The position numbers were made by a program, and so were the translations under genes. Shown here piece by piece: positions 48,412 to 58,404 of a DNA stretch of 64,000 nt. Below the pieces are notes generated by a model. That model saw nothing but the letters and a program-made list of their open reading frames with translations. It ran no database searches and was not told the DNA's origin. This DNA is from Prevotella sp. (lineage in GTDB: Bacteria; Bacteroidota; Bacteroidia; Bacteroidales; Bacteroidaceae), in assembly GCA_022781445.1 (NCBI GenBank), contig JALETQ010000003.1, positions 25,698-89,697 on the forward strand, given 5' to 3'. Position 1 is the stretch's first letter; every line of letters starts with the position of its first letter.

Positions 48412-49347
48412 TCAGACCTTGTCGGCCAAGTTACCGTCGGTCGATGGCTTGACGGTACGGTGTTTGACTTTCATACGGTCAAAGCCTTCGCCATAAACGC
48501 CTGTTACGGAACTGAGAGAAACGAAGGCGGCCGGGTCGCAATCGTGGATGATCTGCATGATTCGTTTGTATTCTCTTTGTCTGGCAAGCACGAAAAGCAC
48601 TTTCGACGCATTGCCCGTATAGGCTCCTTGGGCTTCGAGCCTGGTGCAGCCGCGACGGGTTTCATTGTTGATGCGGCGGGATATTTCATCGTATTTCTCG
48701 GAAATGATGAAGAACTGGATGGATCGGTGCATGGAATGAATGACCTGATCGATACAGAAGGCGGTGACATAGAGTACCACGTAGCCGAAGATGACACGTT
48801 CCCAATCTTTCAGAACAACGTAGCTGGAGGTGATGATGACGATGTCACAGATCATAATGACGTGACCCAAGGAGATGTCGCGGTACTTGTTGATGACAGC
48901 AGCCACGATGTCGGTGCCGCCGGCACTGCCGTTGGAGGCGAGACCCAGTCCCACGCCGCAACCGCAAAACACGGATCCGATGATGCACGCCATGAAAGGC
49001 TGGTCGCGCAACAGCGACAGCGAAGCGGCAAAATCACGCGTGAGCGACAGCGACAAGGTGAGTACCGTCACACCGAAAACCGTCTTCACGCAAAACCGCC
49101 AGCCCAAGACCTTCAGGGCAACCGCCAGCAAAATGATGTTGATGGTGAAGTAAGTGACCTGTGCAGGTATCTTCAGCACACTCCATTCGAGGATGGAAGC
49201 GATGCCGGGTACACCGCCGGTAGTGATGTTGTTGGGGAGCAGAAAGACCGACCAGCCGATACAATAGGACAGCATGGCAATGGTTATCATGAGGTAATCG
49301 CGAATTTCCCGGTGGATGGCTTTGCGCGAGACAGACGGTGTATTCAT
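48412..49347 (-). CDS. YitT family membrane protein (DUF2179 C-terminus)
   Basis: GWSVFLLPNNITTGGVPGIASIL, GLASNGSAGGTDIVAAVINKYRDISLG, C-terminal DUF2179-like region; start could be 49383. Confidence 0.88.
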   Translation of the reverse strand: MNTPSVSRKAIHREIRDYLMITIAMLSYCIGWSVFLLPNNITTGGVPGIASILEWSVLKIPAQVTYFTINIILLAVALKVLGWRFCVKTVFGVTVLTLSLSLTRDFAASLSLLRDQPFMACIIGSVFCGCGVGLGLASNGSAGGTDIVAAVINKYRDISLGHVIMICDIVIITSSYVVLKDWERVIFGYVVLYVTAFCIDQVIHSMHRSIQFFIISEKYDEISRRINNETRRGCTRLEAQGAYTGNASKVLFVLARQREYKRIMQIIHDCDPAAFVSLSSVTGVYGEGFDRMKVKHRTVKPSTDGNLADKV

Positions 49348-49565
49348 TTCTTGATGGGTTGGGGCAGTTTGTTTTGGTTGCAAATGTACTATATTTTTTT
49401 CAAATGCCGCAATGCTTCGGGTGTTCTTCTTCGGGACATAAAGGCGGAATGTCGCCTACGAATGACCGACTGACACCGCCATGTAGGAGTGTTGTCGTCA
49501 TGGTTTCGCAAGTCCCAATCGGCCGTGAGTCCGAGTGGAACCCGATTGGTTGTCGGACTGAATGG

Positions 49566-50915
49566 TTATGCCTCAACCTCTTGTGTCTTGGTTTCACGGA
49601 TGAAGAACACGCTGGCGGCACCCAGAAACAGCAGTACGCCCGCCACAACCATCATGTTGGTCTGCACCGAACCCACCAAACCCAGGATGATGCCACCCAG
49701 AAGGGCAGCCACAATCTGGGGAACACAGATGGTGCCGTTGAACAATCCGAGGTAAACTCCCATGTGTCCGCGACCCTGAAGGGCGTTGGTGACCATGGCA
49801 AAAGGCATGGCGAGGATGGCTGCCCATGCACAGCCGATGAGCAGGAAGGGAACAAACTGCATATACTGATTGCTGAAAAGAGGAACGGTGGCAAAGCCGA
49901 TGCCGCCCAACACAAGGCTCAGTGCGTAGGCAAACTTACGGTTCTTGAAGCGTGGAAGAACCACAGCCCATGCCACACTGCCCAAGGCTTGTACGGCGTA
50001 GAGGATGCCCACCCAGTTGCCTGCCACCTGATAATCGGATGTTTTGGCCGCATCGGCCAAACTCATGTCCACACCCCAACACGTGGCAGCGATTGCTCCG
50101 TTGGTGTAAGTCCACATATACATGAAGGCTGCCCAGCAGAAAAACTGTACCAATCCCACTTGCCAAAAGGTGGCGGGGGCTTTCTTCAGCAAGTGGATGA
50201 TATTGACTTTCTCTTCATTGAGAGGCTTGGACAAGCCGTTGTAGGCTGCATAATCCTGCGGATTCCATTCCTTGACTTTTATGGTAGTGTAGATGACGCA
50301 GAGTATCAGTATGGCAGCACCGATGTAAAACGACCAGATCACCGAGTCGGGCACGATGCCTTTGGGGGCTTTGTTGGAAATGCCGATGGCAGTAAAGACA
50401 AAAGGAAAGATGAAACCCGCCACCGAACCGGCATTGCACAGGAAGCTTTGGATGCTGTAAGCCAGTCCTTTCTGCTTCTCGTTCACCATGTCGCCCACGA
50501 GCATTTTGAACGGTTGCATCGCCATGTTGATGCTTGTATCGAGAAACATGAGTGCCACCAAGCCGAAAATCATGGCAGTAGACACCGCCATTCCGAACGA
50601 ACCGGCATTGGGAAGAAGGCACATCACGAGTACCGAGCAGGCTGCTCCTATAAATAGATAAGGTATACGACGACCGAAACGCGTCCATGTCTTGTCCGAA
50701 AGAGTACCCACGATGGGTTGGACGATGATACCCATTAAAGGTGGAAGTATCCAAAAATAGCTTAAGGAATGGGGATCGGCACCGAGTGTGGCGAATATTC
50801 GGGTGATGTTTGCACTCTGAAGTGCATAAGCAATTTGTACACCGAAGAATCCGAAACTAAGATTCCACAGGTTCCAAAACGACATGTCGGGTTTGTTCTT
50901 CAGGTTGTAGTTCAT
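49566..50915 (-). CDS. MFS (GPH/SLC45-like) sugar transporter, probably malto-oligosaccharide
   Basis: FWNLWNLSFGFFGVQIAYALQSANITRIFATLGADPHSLSYFWILPPLMGIIVQPIVGTLSDKTWTRFGRRIPYLFIGA; sits beside LacI and Sus genes. Confidence 0.88.
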   Translation of the reverse strand: MNYNLKNKPDMSFWNLWNLSFGFFGVQIAYALQSANITRIFATLGADPHSLSYFWILPPLMGIIVQPIVGTLSDKTWTRFGRRIPYLFIGAACSVLVMCLLPNAGSFGMAVSTAMIFGLVALMFLDTSINMAMQPFKMLVGDMVNEKQKGLAYSIQSFLCNAGSVAGFIFPFVFTAIGISNKAPKGIVPDSVIWSFYIGAAILILCVIYTTIKVKEWNPQDYAAYNGLSKPLNEEKVNIIHLLKKAPATFWQVGLVQFFCWAAFMYMWTYTNGAIAATCWGVDMSLADAAKTSDYQVAGNWVGILYAVQALGSVAWAVVLPRFKNRKFAYALSLVLGGIGFATVPLFSNQYMQFVPFLLIGCAWAAILAMPFAMVTNALQGRGHMGVYLGLFNGTICVPQIVAALLGGIILGLVGSVQTNMMVVAGVLLFLGAASVFFIRETKTQEVEA

Positions 50916-51074
50916 GTTGATTCGTGCTTGGAAAGGCTTTGAAGAATGCTTGAAACGGCATGTGTATGGCGGCACACGCCCTTGCGGCTTGCCGCTGCCG
51001 GGTTTGTTCTTCTGCCTTGATGGTTGTTGAAAGGGTGAGTCTGATGGATGTAATCCTGTTTTCTGGAAGGCTGT

Positions 51075-52100
51075 TTATCGGGTGGTTCCTCTCACGATGA
51101 GTCGGGTCCGCACCACCCGCTTTTCGATTTTGTCGGCCGGGAACAGCCCTTCCACCTGTCCAATCAGGATGTTGGCAGCCTCTTCGCCGACAATTTTGCC
51201 GCGTTGTTCGACCGTGGTCAGCATGGGTTCGCACGCTGTTGCCCGTTCGCCGTTGGTAAAACCGCAAATCGAAATGTCTTCGGGTACACGGTAACCCATA
51301 CGTTTCACCGTATATAATATGCCGATGGCCGTGTCGTCATTGACGGCAAAAAAGGCATCGGGCGGTGTGTCGAGTGCCATGACATCGGGTGTGATCATCT
51401 CGGCATCGGTGCGGTTGTCGCAGTAGCGCACGAGTCTTTCGTCAAATGTCAGGCCGTTCTTGAGGAGTGCATCGCGATAGCCGTTGAATCTGTTTTTTGA
51501 AATCTCGAGGCGCATCGTCGACCCGTAGTAGGCGATGTTCCTGCAGCCCGTGTCAATGAGATGGCTCACGGCAGTGTACGCTCCCATATAATCATCGACC
51601 ACAACGCGGTTGGCATTGATGCCCGTACATATCCGGTCGTAGAATACTAACGGCATGCCCAGATCCAACAACTTTTGGAAATGCTCGTACTGCATGGTGT
51701 CTTTGGCTTGCGAAACGATGACGCCTGCCACCTTGTTCTCGTAAAAAGACTGGCAGATACCTACTTCGCGGAGATAATTTTCGTTGCTTTGTGCAACCAT
51801 CAACCGGTATCCTCGGGCGGAAGCCTCTTCTTCAATGCCGCTCAAAATCGACGAAAAATAATAGTGATTGAGCTGTGGCACGATGACACCGATGACTTTT
51901 CTGGGCTTCATTCGGTTGTTACGCAACGAAGCAGCCATGGCGTTAGGGAAGAAATTATGTGATTCGGCGTAGGCCTTGATTGCTGCACGCCGCTCCTCGC
52001 TGATGCGCGGACTATCTTTCAGTGCGCGCGAAACCGTTGCCACAGACACGCCAAGTGCCTGTGCAATATCTTTCATCGTGATGGGAGTTTCTTCTTTCAT
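51075..52100 (-). CDS. LacI family transcriptional regulator
   Basis: ITMKDIAQALGVSVATVSRALKDSPRISEERRAAIKAYAESHNFFPNAMAASLRNNR. Confidence 0.95.
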   Translation of the reverse strand: MKEETPITMKDIAQALGVSVATVSRALKDSPRISEERRAAIKAYAESHNFFPNAMAASLRNNRMKPRKVIGVIVPQLNHYYFSSILSGIEEEASARGYRLMVAQSNENYLREVGICQSFYENKVAGVIVSQAKDTMQYEHFQKLLDLGMPLVFYDRICTGINANRVVVDDYMGAYTAVSHLIDTGCRNIAYYGSTMRLEISKNRFNGYRDALLKNGLTFDERLVRYCDNRTDAEMITPDVMALDTPPDAFFAVNDDTAIGILYTVKRMGYRVPEDISICGFTNGERATACEPMLTTVEQRGKIVGEEAANILIGQVEGLFPADKIEKRVVRTRLIVRGTTR

Positions 52101-52255
52101 ATCGAATTGTTTGATGATTTTCTTGGGTTGTTGGCATCGGATTCAGATAGCTTTTCTCGTTTCCTTAAAAGCGTCGTAATGTCTTTGCAATTACAAAGAT
52201 AAACAAATTATGCAACAGAAATTCTTTCTTTATGGATTAGTTAAGGAATGGCAAT

Positions 52256-52279
52256 GCAAGCGTTTGCGCAATACGTATT
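52256..52279. promoter_or_regulatory. Candidate LacI-family operator(s)
   Basis: GCAAGCGTTTGC (52256-52267, near palindrome with central CG) and AATACGTATT (52270-52279, perfect palindrome), between divergent lacI-type and susC genes. Confidence 0.5.
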
Positions 52280-52412
52280 GGATTTTTTGCATTAAAAACG
52301 TGCTACCTATGTGTAATAAATTTAATTTTGCAGCAACAATGCGCCCTTTCGGCGTGACTAACCTATCGAAGAAATTTTAATAATTCATTTTAATAACAAT
52401 CTTAAACAAACA

Positions 52413-55400
52413 ATGATGAAGCAGGTTAAACCCGGAATCCGTTACAGGATTCTATCCCTTCTATGCGGGATTTTCCTTTCAGTCAGTGCTTTTGCGCAGC
52501 AAATAACTGTCAGTGGGCACGTGAAGGATGCCACCGGCGAACCGATTATCGGTGCAACAATCCGTGTTGTCGGAGTCACCGGAGGCGTGATGACGGATAT
52601 TGATGGCAACTTCAGTATCAGTGCAAACGCCGATGCAACACTCGATGTGACGTACATCGGATATAAGAACCAGCAGGTAAAAGCCGCTCCAAACGTGGTG
52701 ATTACCTTGGAAGAAGACTCCAAATCGATTGGCGAAGTTGTTGTCATCGGTTATGGTGCTGTGAAGAAATCAGACCTGACGGGTTCGGTAACCGCCATGA
52801 AACCCGACAGCAAGAACAAAGGTCTCGTTGTCAATCCCCAAGACCTGATCAGCGGAAAGATTGCCGGTGTGAGCGTCATCTCCAACGACGGTGCTCCCGG
52901 TGCCGGTGCTCAGATCCGCATTCGTGGCGGTTCGTCGCTCAATGCCAGCAACGACCCGCTCATTGTCATTGACGGAATGGCGATGGACAACAATGGCGTG
53001 AAAGGTCTTTCCAATCCCTTGGCGATGATCAATCCGCAGGACATCGAGTCGTTCAACGTTCTCAAAGATGCTTCGGCTACCGCCATCTACGGTTCGAGAG
53101 GTTCCAACGGTGTCATCATCATCACCACCAAGAAAGGCAGAAAGGGCATGGCTCCCACCGTATCTTACTCGGGATCGGTGACTGCCGGTATCAAGCGCAA
53201 GACCATCGACGTGATGGACGGTAACCAATATCGCTCGTTTATCGAAGGTCTCTACGGAACCAACAGCGACGCTTACCGCGCTTTGGGTACTGCCAACACC
53301 GACTGGCAAGACCTCATCTACCGCACTGCCGTCAGCCACGACCACAACGTGACTGTGTCGGGTGCACTCAAGAATCTTCCCTATCGTCTCAGTCTTGGTT
53401 ATACAGACCAGCAGGGTATCTTGAAGAACACGGGTTTCCAGCGCATCACCGGTGCTTTGAACCTCAATCCTTCATTCTTTGATGACCACCTCACCCTTAA
53501 CCTCAACGCCAAAGGTATGTGGGCCAAGACCAATCATACCGATGTGAGAGCCGTGGTGGGCAATGCCGTTTCGATGGACCCCACACAAGATCCCTACGCC
53601 TATACTTCGGTTTATCACCAAGGACTGTTGGTCAATCCTGCCACCGGTCAGTCGGTGATGGGGCAGACGCTGCAAAACTTCGGCGGTTTCTTCCAATGGA
53701 CTACCAACGGTATCGACGGTGACCCCACGTGGCCTTTCAGCTACAACACCAACGCGACCAAGAATCCCCTGTCCATCCTCGAAGGCCATCGCGAGCCGGC
53801 ATACAGCCGTACTTTCATCGGTAGTGCCGACATCGACTACAAGGTTCATGGTTTCGAAGATCTCCGTTTGCACGCCACACTGGGTGCCGACATCTCCAAA
53901 GGTACGCAATACAAGGAAGTTGCTCCTTTCTCTCCCACCTCTATCTATTATGGTAGCAACGGATATGAAAGCATCTTGAAGCGCAACTTGTCGCTCAGTG
54001 CTTACGCGCAATACTTCAAAGACTTCAACGATCGTTACAAGAATCACTTCGATATCATGGCAGGTTACGAGTGGCAACACTTCTGGCGCAGTCAAAACAG
54101 TGATTATGTAGGTGTGTATCCTTCCACCCACACCCTCAATGCCGGCAAGGAACTGCCCCACCAACCCTATCGTTTCAAGACCGAGAGCTACCTCGTTTCG
54201 TTCTTCGGACGTGCCAACTGGAGCCTGATGGATCGCTACTACCTCACCGCCACTGTTCGTGAAGACGGTACTTCGCGCTTCAAGGATCACTGGAAACTCT
54301 ATCCTTCTGTGGCTTTCGCATGGAAAATCAATGAAGAAAACGTTTTCAAGGACATCAATTGGCTCTCTGATCTGAAGCTCCGCTTGGGTTACGGTATGAC
54401 CGGTCAGCAGGCCGGCGACAAGATCAACGACTTCAACTGGCTCTTGCTTTATGAACGCAACACCGGTTCGGACAGCTACTATCCGCTCCTCGACGACGGT
54501 ACTCTCTATCGTCCGTCCAACTATACGCCCGATTTGAAGTGGGAAACCACCACCACTTATAATATAGGTCTCGACTTCGGTGTCTTCGACCAACGCCTCA
54601 CCGGTAGCGTCGACTGGTACTATCGCAAGACCGACGACCTCTTGAACTATGCTCCCGTAGAGGCTTTCGTCATGATGCGCAACAACGCTTGGCAGAATAT
54701 CGGTTCGCTCAAGAATACCGGTGTCGAACTGGCATTGAGCTGGAAGGCTATCCGCAGCAGAGACTTCTTCTGGACCTTGGACTATAATTTCACCTACAAC
54801 CAAAACAAGATTACCGACCTCAACGGTGTGTCGACCGACGGTTCGCCCGTTCCCAACACCGACAACATCATCGGTATTGACAAATATGTGCAATACAACC
54901 AAGTGGGCCATCCCATCAACTCGTTCTATGTTTACCAGCAAGTGTACGACAAGAACGGCAAGCCTCTGGAGAATGTCGTGGTCGACCGCAACGGCGACGG
55001 CGTGATCAGCACCGCCGACAAGTATCTCTACAAGAGCCCGGCACCCAAATACACGATGGGCTTCGCCTCCCGAATGGAATACAAGAACTGGGACCTGGGC
55101 TTCTCCATGCGTGCCAACATCGGCAACTATGTGTTCGATGCCTTCATGGCCCAAAACAGCAACATGAGTGCCGGACAGGTCTGGAGCAACTCGCTTAACT
55201 TCATGGGCAACCGCCCTGTAGAAGCATTGGAACGCAACTGGCAAACCAACGAAAACGCTTCTTTGCTGTCAGACTATTATGTACACAATGCCTCGTTCCT
55301 CAAACTCGACAACATCACCTTGGGTTACAGCTTTGCCAACCTCTTCAAGGGCAACAGCTACAAGGGCATCAACGGTCGTGTTTATGCAACGGTGTCCAAT

Positions 55401-55514
55401 GTGTTGACCATCACCGACTATGACGGTATCGACCCCGAGGTTCCCAATGGTTTCGACAACAACATCTATCCTCGTCCCACTTCGTTCATCTTCGGAGTGA
55501 ACCTGAACTTCTGA
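52413..55514 (+). CDS. susC: SusC-family TonB-dependent outer-membrane transporter
   Basis: 1033 aa; carboxypeptidase-like N-domain, plug motif VVVIGYGAVKKSDLTGSVTAM, ATAIYGSRGSNGVIIITTKKG. Confidence 0.96.
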   Translation: MMKQVKPGIRYRILSLLCGIFLSVSAFAQQITVSGHVKDATGEPIIGATIRVVGVTGGVMTDIDGNFSISANADATLDVTYIGYKNQQVKAAPNVVITLEEDSKSIGEVVVIGYGAVKKSDLTGSVTAMKPDSKNKGLVVNPQDLISGKIAGVSVISNDGAPGAGAQIRIRGGSSLNASNDPLIVIDGMAMDNNGVKGLSNPLAMINPQDIESFNVLKDASATAIYGSRGSNGVIIITTKKGRKGMAPTVSYSGSVTAGIKRKTIDVMDGNQYRSFIEGLYGTNSDAYRALGTANTDWQDLIYRTAVSHDHNVTVSGALKNLPYRLSLGYTDQQGILKNTGFQRITGALNLNPSFFDDHLTLNLNAKGMWAKTNHTDVRAVVGNAVSMDPTQDPYAYTSVYHQGLLVNPATGQSVMGQTLQNFGGFFQWTTNGIDGDPTWPFSYNTNATKNPLSILEGHREPAYSRTFIGSADIDYKVHGFEDLRLHATLGADISKGTQYKEVAPFSPTSIYYGSNGYESILKRNLSLSAYAQYFKDFNDRYKNHFDIMAGYEWQHFWRSQNSDYVGVYPSTHTLNAGKELPHQPYRFKTESYLVSFFGRANWSLMDRYYLTATVREDGTSRFKDHWKLYPSVAFAWKINEENVFKDINWLSDLKLRLGYGMTGQQAGDKINDFNWLLLYERNTGSDSYYPLLDDGTLYRPSNYTPDLKWETTTTYNIGLDFGVFDQRLTGSVDWYYRKTDDLLNYAPVEAFVMMRNNAWQNIGSLKNTGVELALSWKAIRSRDFFWTLDYNFTYNQNKITDLNGVSTDGSPVPNTDNIIGIDKYVQYNQVGHPINSFYVYQQVYDKNGKPLENVVVDRNGDGVISTADKYLYKSPAPKYTMGFASRMEYKNWDLGFSMRANIGNYVFDAFMAQNSNMSAGQVWSNSLNFMGNRPVEALERNWQTNENASLLSDYYVHNASFLKLDNITLGYSFANLFKGNSYKGINGRVYATVSNVLTITDYDGIDPEVPNGFDNNIYPRPTSFIFGVNLNF

Positions 55515-55539
55515 TTCAAAATGATTAAACAGCAAAACA

Positions 55540-57174
55540 ATGAAAAGACATTTTAGATTTAAGCATATATTCCCGGCCATCATGCTCATGCTGGCTTTCG
55601 GAATGACATCGTGTACGGGCGATTTGGATGTGGAAAATATCAACCCCAACAATGAAAACGAATTGGATGTCAACGCGCTCTTCAACAAGTGCTACGCCAA
55701 TTTGGCAATGGCAGGTAACGGAGGAGCCAATGGAGATACCGATATCGACGGTCTCGACGGCGGTACCACCGGCTTCGTTCGCCAGATGTTCAATGCCAAC
55801 GAGCTGACGACCGACGAAGCCATCTGCGCATGGGGCGACAACGGTATTGCCCAGTTCAACTTCAATCAGTACGACGCTTCCCATCCCATGTTGCGCGGTT
55901 ACTTTTACCGTCTCATCAACGGCATCAGCTATTGCAACAAGTATGTAGAAGTTGCCGGCGACCATGACAAACGCATGACGGCCGAAATCCGCTTCCTGCG
56001 CGCGTTCCAATACTACCTGCTTGCCGATGCCTTCGGAAACATTCCGTTTGCGCTCACCGACAAGAAAGCCGACAAAACCCAGTACACCCGCAAGCAGGTG
56101 TATGACTTCTTGGAGAAAGAGTTGCTCGCCATCGAACCCGATCTGGCCGATGCCGCTCCCAAGACCTCTGCACAGGCTGGTTACGGACGTGTGGACAAGG
56201 CTGCCGCATGGCTGCTCCTCTCGCGCCTGTACCTCAATGCCGAGGTATTCACCGGTACCGCACAATGGCAGAAAGCTGCCGACTATGCCGAAAAGGTGAT
56301 GAACTCAAGCTATCTGCTCAGCACCAATGGTCGTAACGGATGGAGTGCCTATCAGATGTTGTTCATGGGTGACAATGGTGAAAGTGCCGCTTCGGCCGAA
56401 GCCATCTTCCCCATCCTGCAGGACGGATTGAAAACCACCAGCTGGGGTACTTCGCTGTTCCTCATCGCCAGCACCTTCTCAACCGACATGAACAATCCTT
56501 CTTCACCCACGCAAACCAACGGTGTGTCGGGTCAGGCTTGGGGTGGCAACCGTGCCCGTCCCGACCTCATCCGCAAGTTTTTCCCCGGCGGCGATGTGCC
56601 CGAAGTCAATTCTTACGAAATGCCTTTGAAGGCCCACGACGACCGTGCCATCTTCTGGGGTAAGGACCGCAGCCTCGACAACGGTGCCCAACTCAAGGAC
56701 GTAGGTACTTTCAAGAACGGCTATTCGGTGGCCAAGTTCGTCAATTTCAAGAGCGACGGCAGTGCCGCATCAAGCACAACCTTTGCCGATGCCGACTTCT
56801 TTATGCTTCGCAAGGCCGAGGCCTACCTCAACTATGCCGAAGCCACCGCACGCCTCAACGGCGGTTCGACCACGCAAGCCGGCACCGATGCCGTCAACGC
56901 TTTGCGCAAGAGAGCCAATGCACAACAGAAGGCAGGCTACAGCCTCCAAGACCTCTGCGACGAATGGAGCCGCGAGTTCTATTTTGAAGGCCTGCGCCGT
57001 CCCACGCTGGTCCGCTTCGGTTTCTTCGGCGGCAACAACGGTTACAAGTGGCAATGGAAGGGCGGAACCTTTGAAGGACGTGACTTCGAAGCCTACAAGA
57101 ATGTATTTGCCATCCCCACCGACGAACTCTCTTCGAGCGGCGGCAGAATCGTTCAGAACAATGGTTACAAATAA
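55540..57174 (+). CDS. susD: SusD-family starch-binding outer-membrane lipoprotein
   Basis: Lipobox GMTSCTGDLD; YFYRLINGISYCNKYVEVAGDHDKRMTAEIRFLRAFQYYLLADAFGNIPF. Confidence 0.95.
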   Translation: MKRHFRFKHIFPAIMLMLAFGMTSCTGDLDVENINPNNENELDVNALFNKCYANLAMAGNGGANGDTDIDGLDGGTTGFVRQMFNANELTTDEAICAWGDNGIAQFNFNQYDASHPMLRGYFYRLINGISYCNKYVEVAGDHDKRMTAEIRFLRAFQYYLLADAFGNIPFALTDKKADKTQYTRKQVYDFLEKELLAIEPDLADAAPKTSAQAGYGRVDKAAAWLLLSRLYLNAEVFTGTAQWQKAADYAEKVMNSSYLLSTNGRNGWSAYQMLFMGDNGESAASAEAIFPILQDGLKTTSWGTSLFLIASTFSTDMNNPSSPTQTNGVSGQAWGGNRARPDLIRKFFPGGDVPEVNSYEMPLKAHDDRAIFWGKDRSLDNGAQLKDVGTFKNGYSVAKFVNFKSDGSAASSTTFADADFFMLRKAEAYLNYAEATARLNGGSTTQAGTDAVNALRKRANAQQKAGYSLQDLCDEWSREFYFEGLRRPTLVRFGFFGGNNGYKWQWKGGTFEGRDFEAYKNVFAIPTDELSSSGGRIVQNNGYK

Positions 57175-57188
57175 AAAAGCTTACGAAC

Positions 57189-58349
57189 ATGAATACTATC
57201 ATCAAATCTTTTCTGACTTTGGTCTGTGGGGTCTGCCTCTTTGCATCGTGCGATGACGACCTCAGCAACAACCCGACGCTTCAGGAACCGGCCACCTTCA
57301 AGCTCAATACACCGAGTTACGCGGCTCAGGAGATAGACCTCGCACGCTCGTCGCAGGTCACCATGACGTGGTCACAGCCCGATTACGGCTTCCCGGCAGC
57401 TGCCGAATACCGGCTTCAGTTCTCGCTCAACGACAAGTATGTCGTTTCGACCTCCGAAGCCCTCAACGATCCCACCGGCAAACTGAAAGCCGACTACGAA
57501 ACTTTCGATGCCGTCTTCAAGGAATGCAAGGCCGAGGTCGATGCCGGCAAACTGGCCGCCGTGCTGCAGCGTCTGGCTCAATATGAGGAAGGACAGGTGC
57601 CCGACGTGCAGAAAGTATATGCCCGTGCCGTGGCGACGCTCAACGGACAGACCATTTACTCCAACTCGGTTGCCTTCCAAGTCAATCCCTATTACGTGGA
57701 ACTCAAGGATGCCCTGCCCGTGGTTTGGTACATGGTCGGCGGATGTATCGGCAATGGTACATGGAGCAATGATCAAGGTTCGATCGGTGCCGGACTCATC
57801 CCCATGTTCGTCAAGGCAGGCGAAGCCTACGACAAGGTGACCGGTAAGGGTGTTGTCGAGTATACCACTTACTTCCCTGCCGGAGGCGAGTTCAAGATTG
57901 TCCGGACACCGGGCAACTGGGATTACGGCATCTGCGCCGGCTTCGTACTCCGCAATGGCGGCGACGATCCGGGCAATATCGTGGTCGGTGCCGAAGGCAT
58001 CTACACCGTCACGCTCGACACCAAGTCCGAAACCTGCTCGATGGTGAAGTATAACGGCGTACCTGCCATCTTCGCCTCGATGAAGCTCGTGGGCGATGCC
58101 GTCGACGGAGGCAGCATCGAGATGACACCCGTTGAAACCTATGCCGGTGCCCAAAACCACATCTGGCGTGCCGATGTGACCATCAACAACGGTAGAGTGA
58201 AGTTCGTTTCGGGCGACACCCAATGGGGTGCCGATTCCTTCCCCTACGCCGTTTCGACAACCACCGGTAACGACATCGCCGTCAAGGCCGGCTCTTACCT
58301 CGTATTGTTCAACGACATCACGGGAGCATTCCAGTTCTATCAAAAATAA
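57189..58349 (+). CDS. susE: SusE-domain outer-membrane lipoprotein
   Basis: Lipobox CLFASCDDD; SusE-like N-domain; directly after susD. Confidence 0.88.
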   Translation: MNTIIKSFLTLVCGVCLFASCDDDLSNNPTLQEPATFKLNTPSYAAQEIDLARSSQVTMTWSQPDYGFPAAAEYRLQFSLNDKYVVSTSEALNDPTGKLKADYETFDAVFKECKAEVDAGKLAAVLQRLAQYEEGQVPDVQKVYARAVATLNGQTIYSNSVAFQVNPYYVELKDALPVVWYMVGGCIGNGTWSNDQGSIGAGLIPMFVKAGEAYDKVTGKGVVEYTTYFPAGGEFKIVRTPGNWDYGICAGFVLRNGGDDPGNIVVGAEGIYTVTLDTKSETCSMVKYNGVPAIFASMKLVGDAVDGGSIEMTPVETYAGAQNHIWRADVTINNGRVKFVSGDTQWGADSFPYAVSTTTGNDIAVKAGSYLVLFNDITGAFQFYQK

Positions 58350-58404
58350 CAATCGGTGACGGCAGGCGGAGTTTCGGCTTCGCCCGCCCCTCGCCTCATA
58401 TAAT

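Noticed and set aside
48289-49473. 394-aa plus-strand ORF opposite YitT, and 49338..50657 opposite the MFS gene
   Set aside because: His/Gly/Asp-rich antisense translations without hydrophobic or domain signal; the sense strands encode clear membrane proteins.
53472-55244. 590-aa minus-strand ORF opposite susC
   Set aside because: Antisense shadow of a strongly coding gene with recognisable SusC motifs; no recognisable domain in the antisense product.
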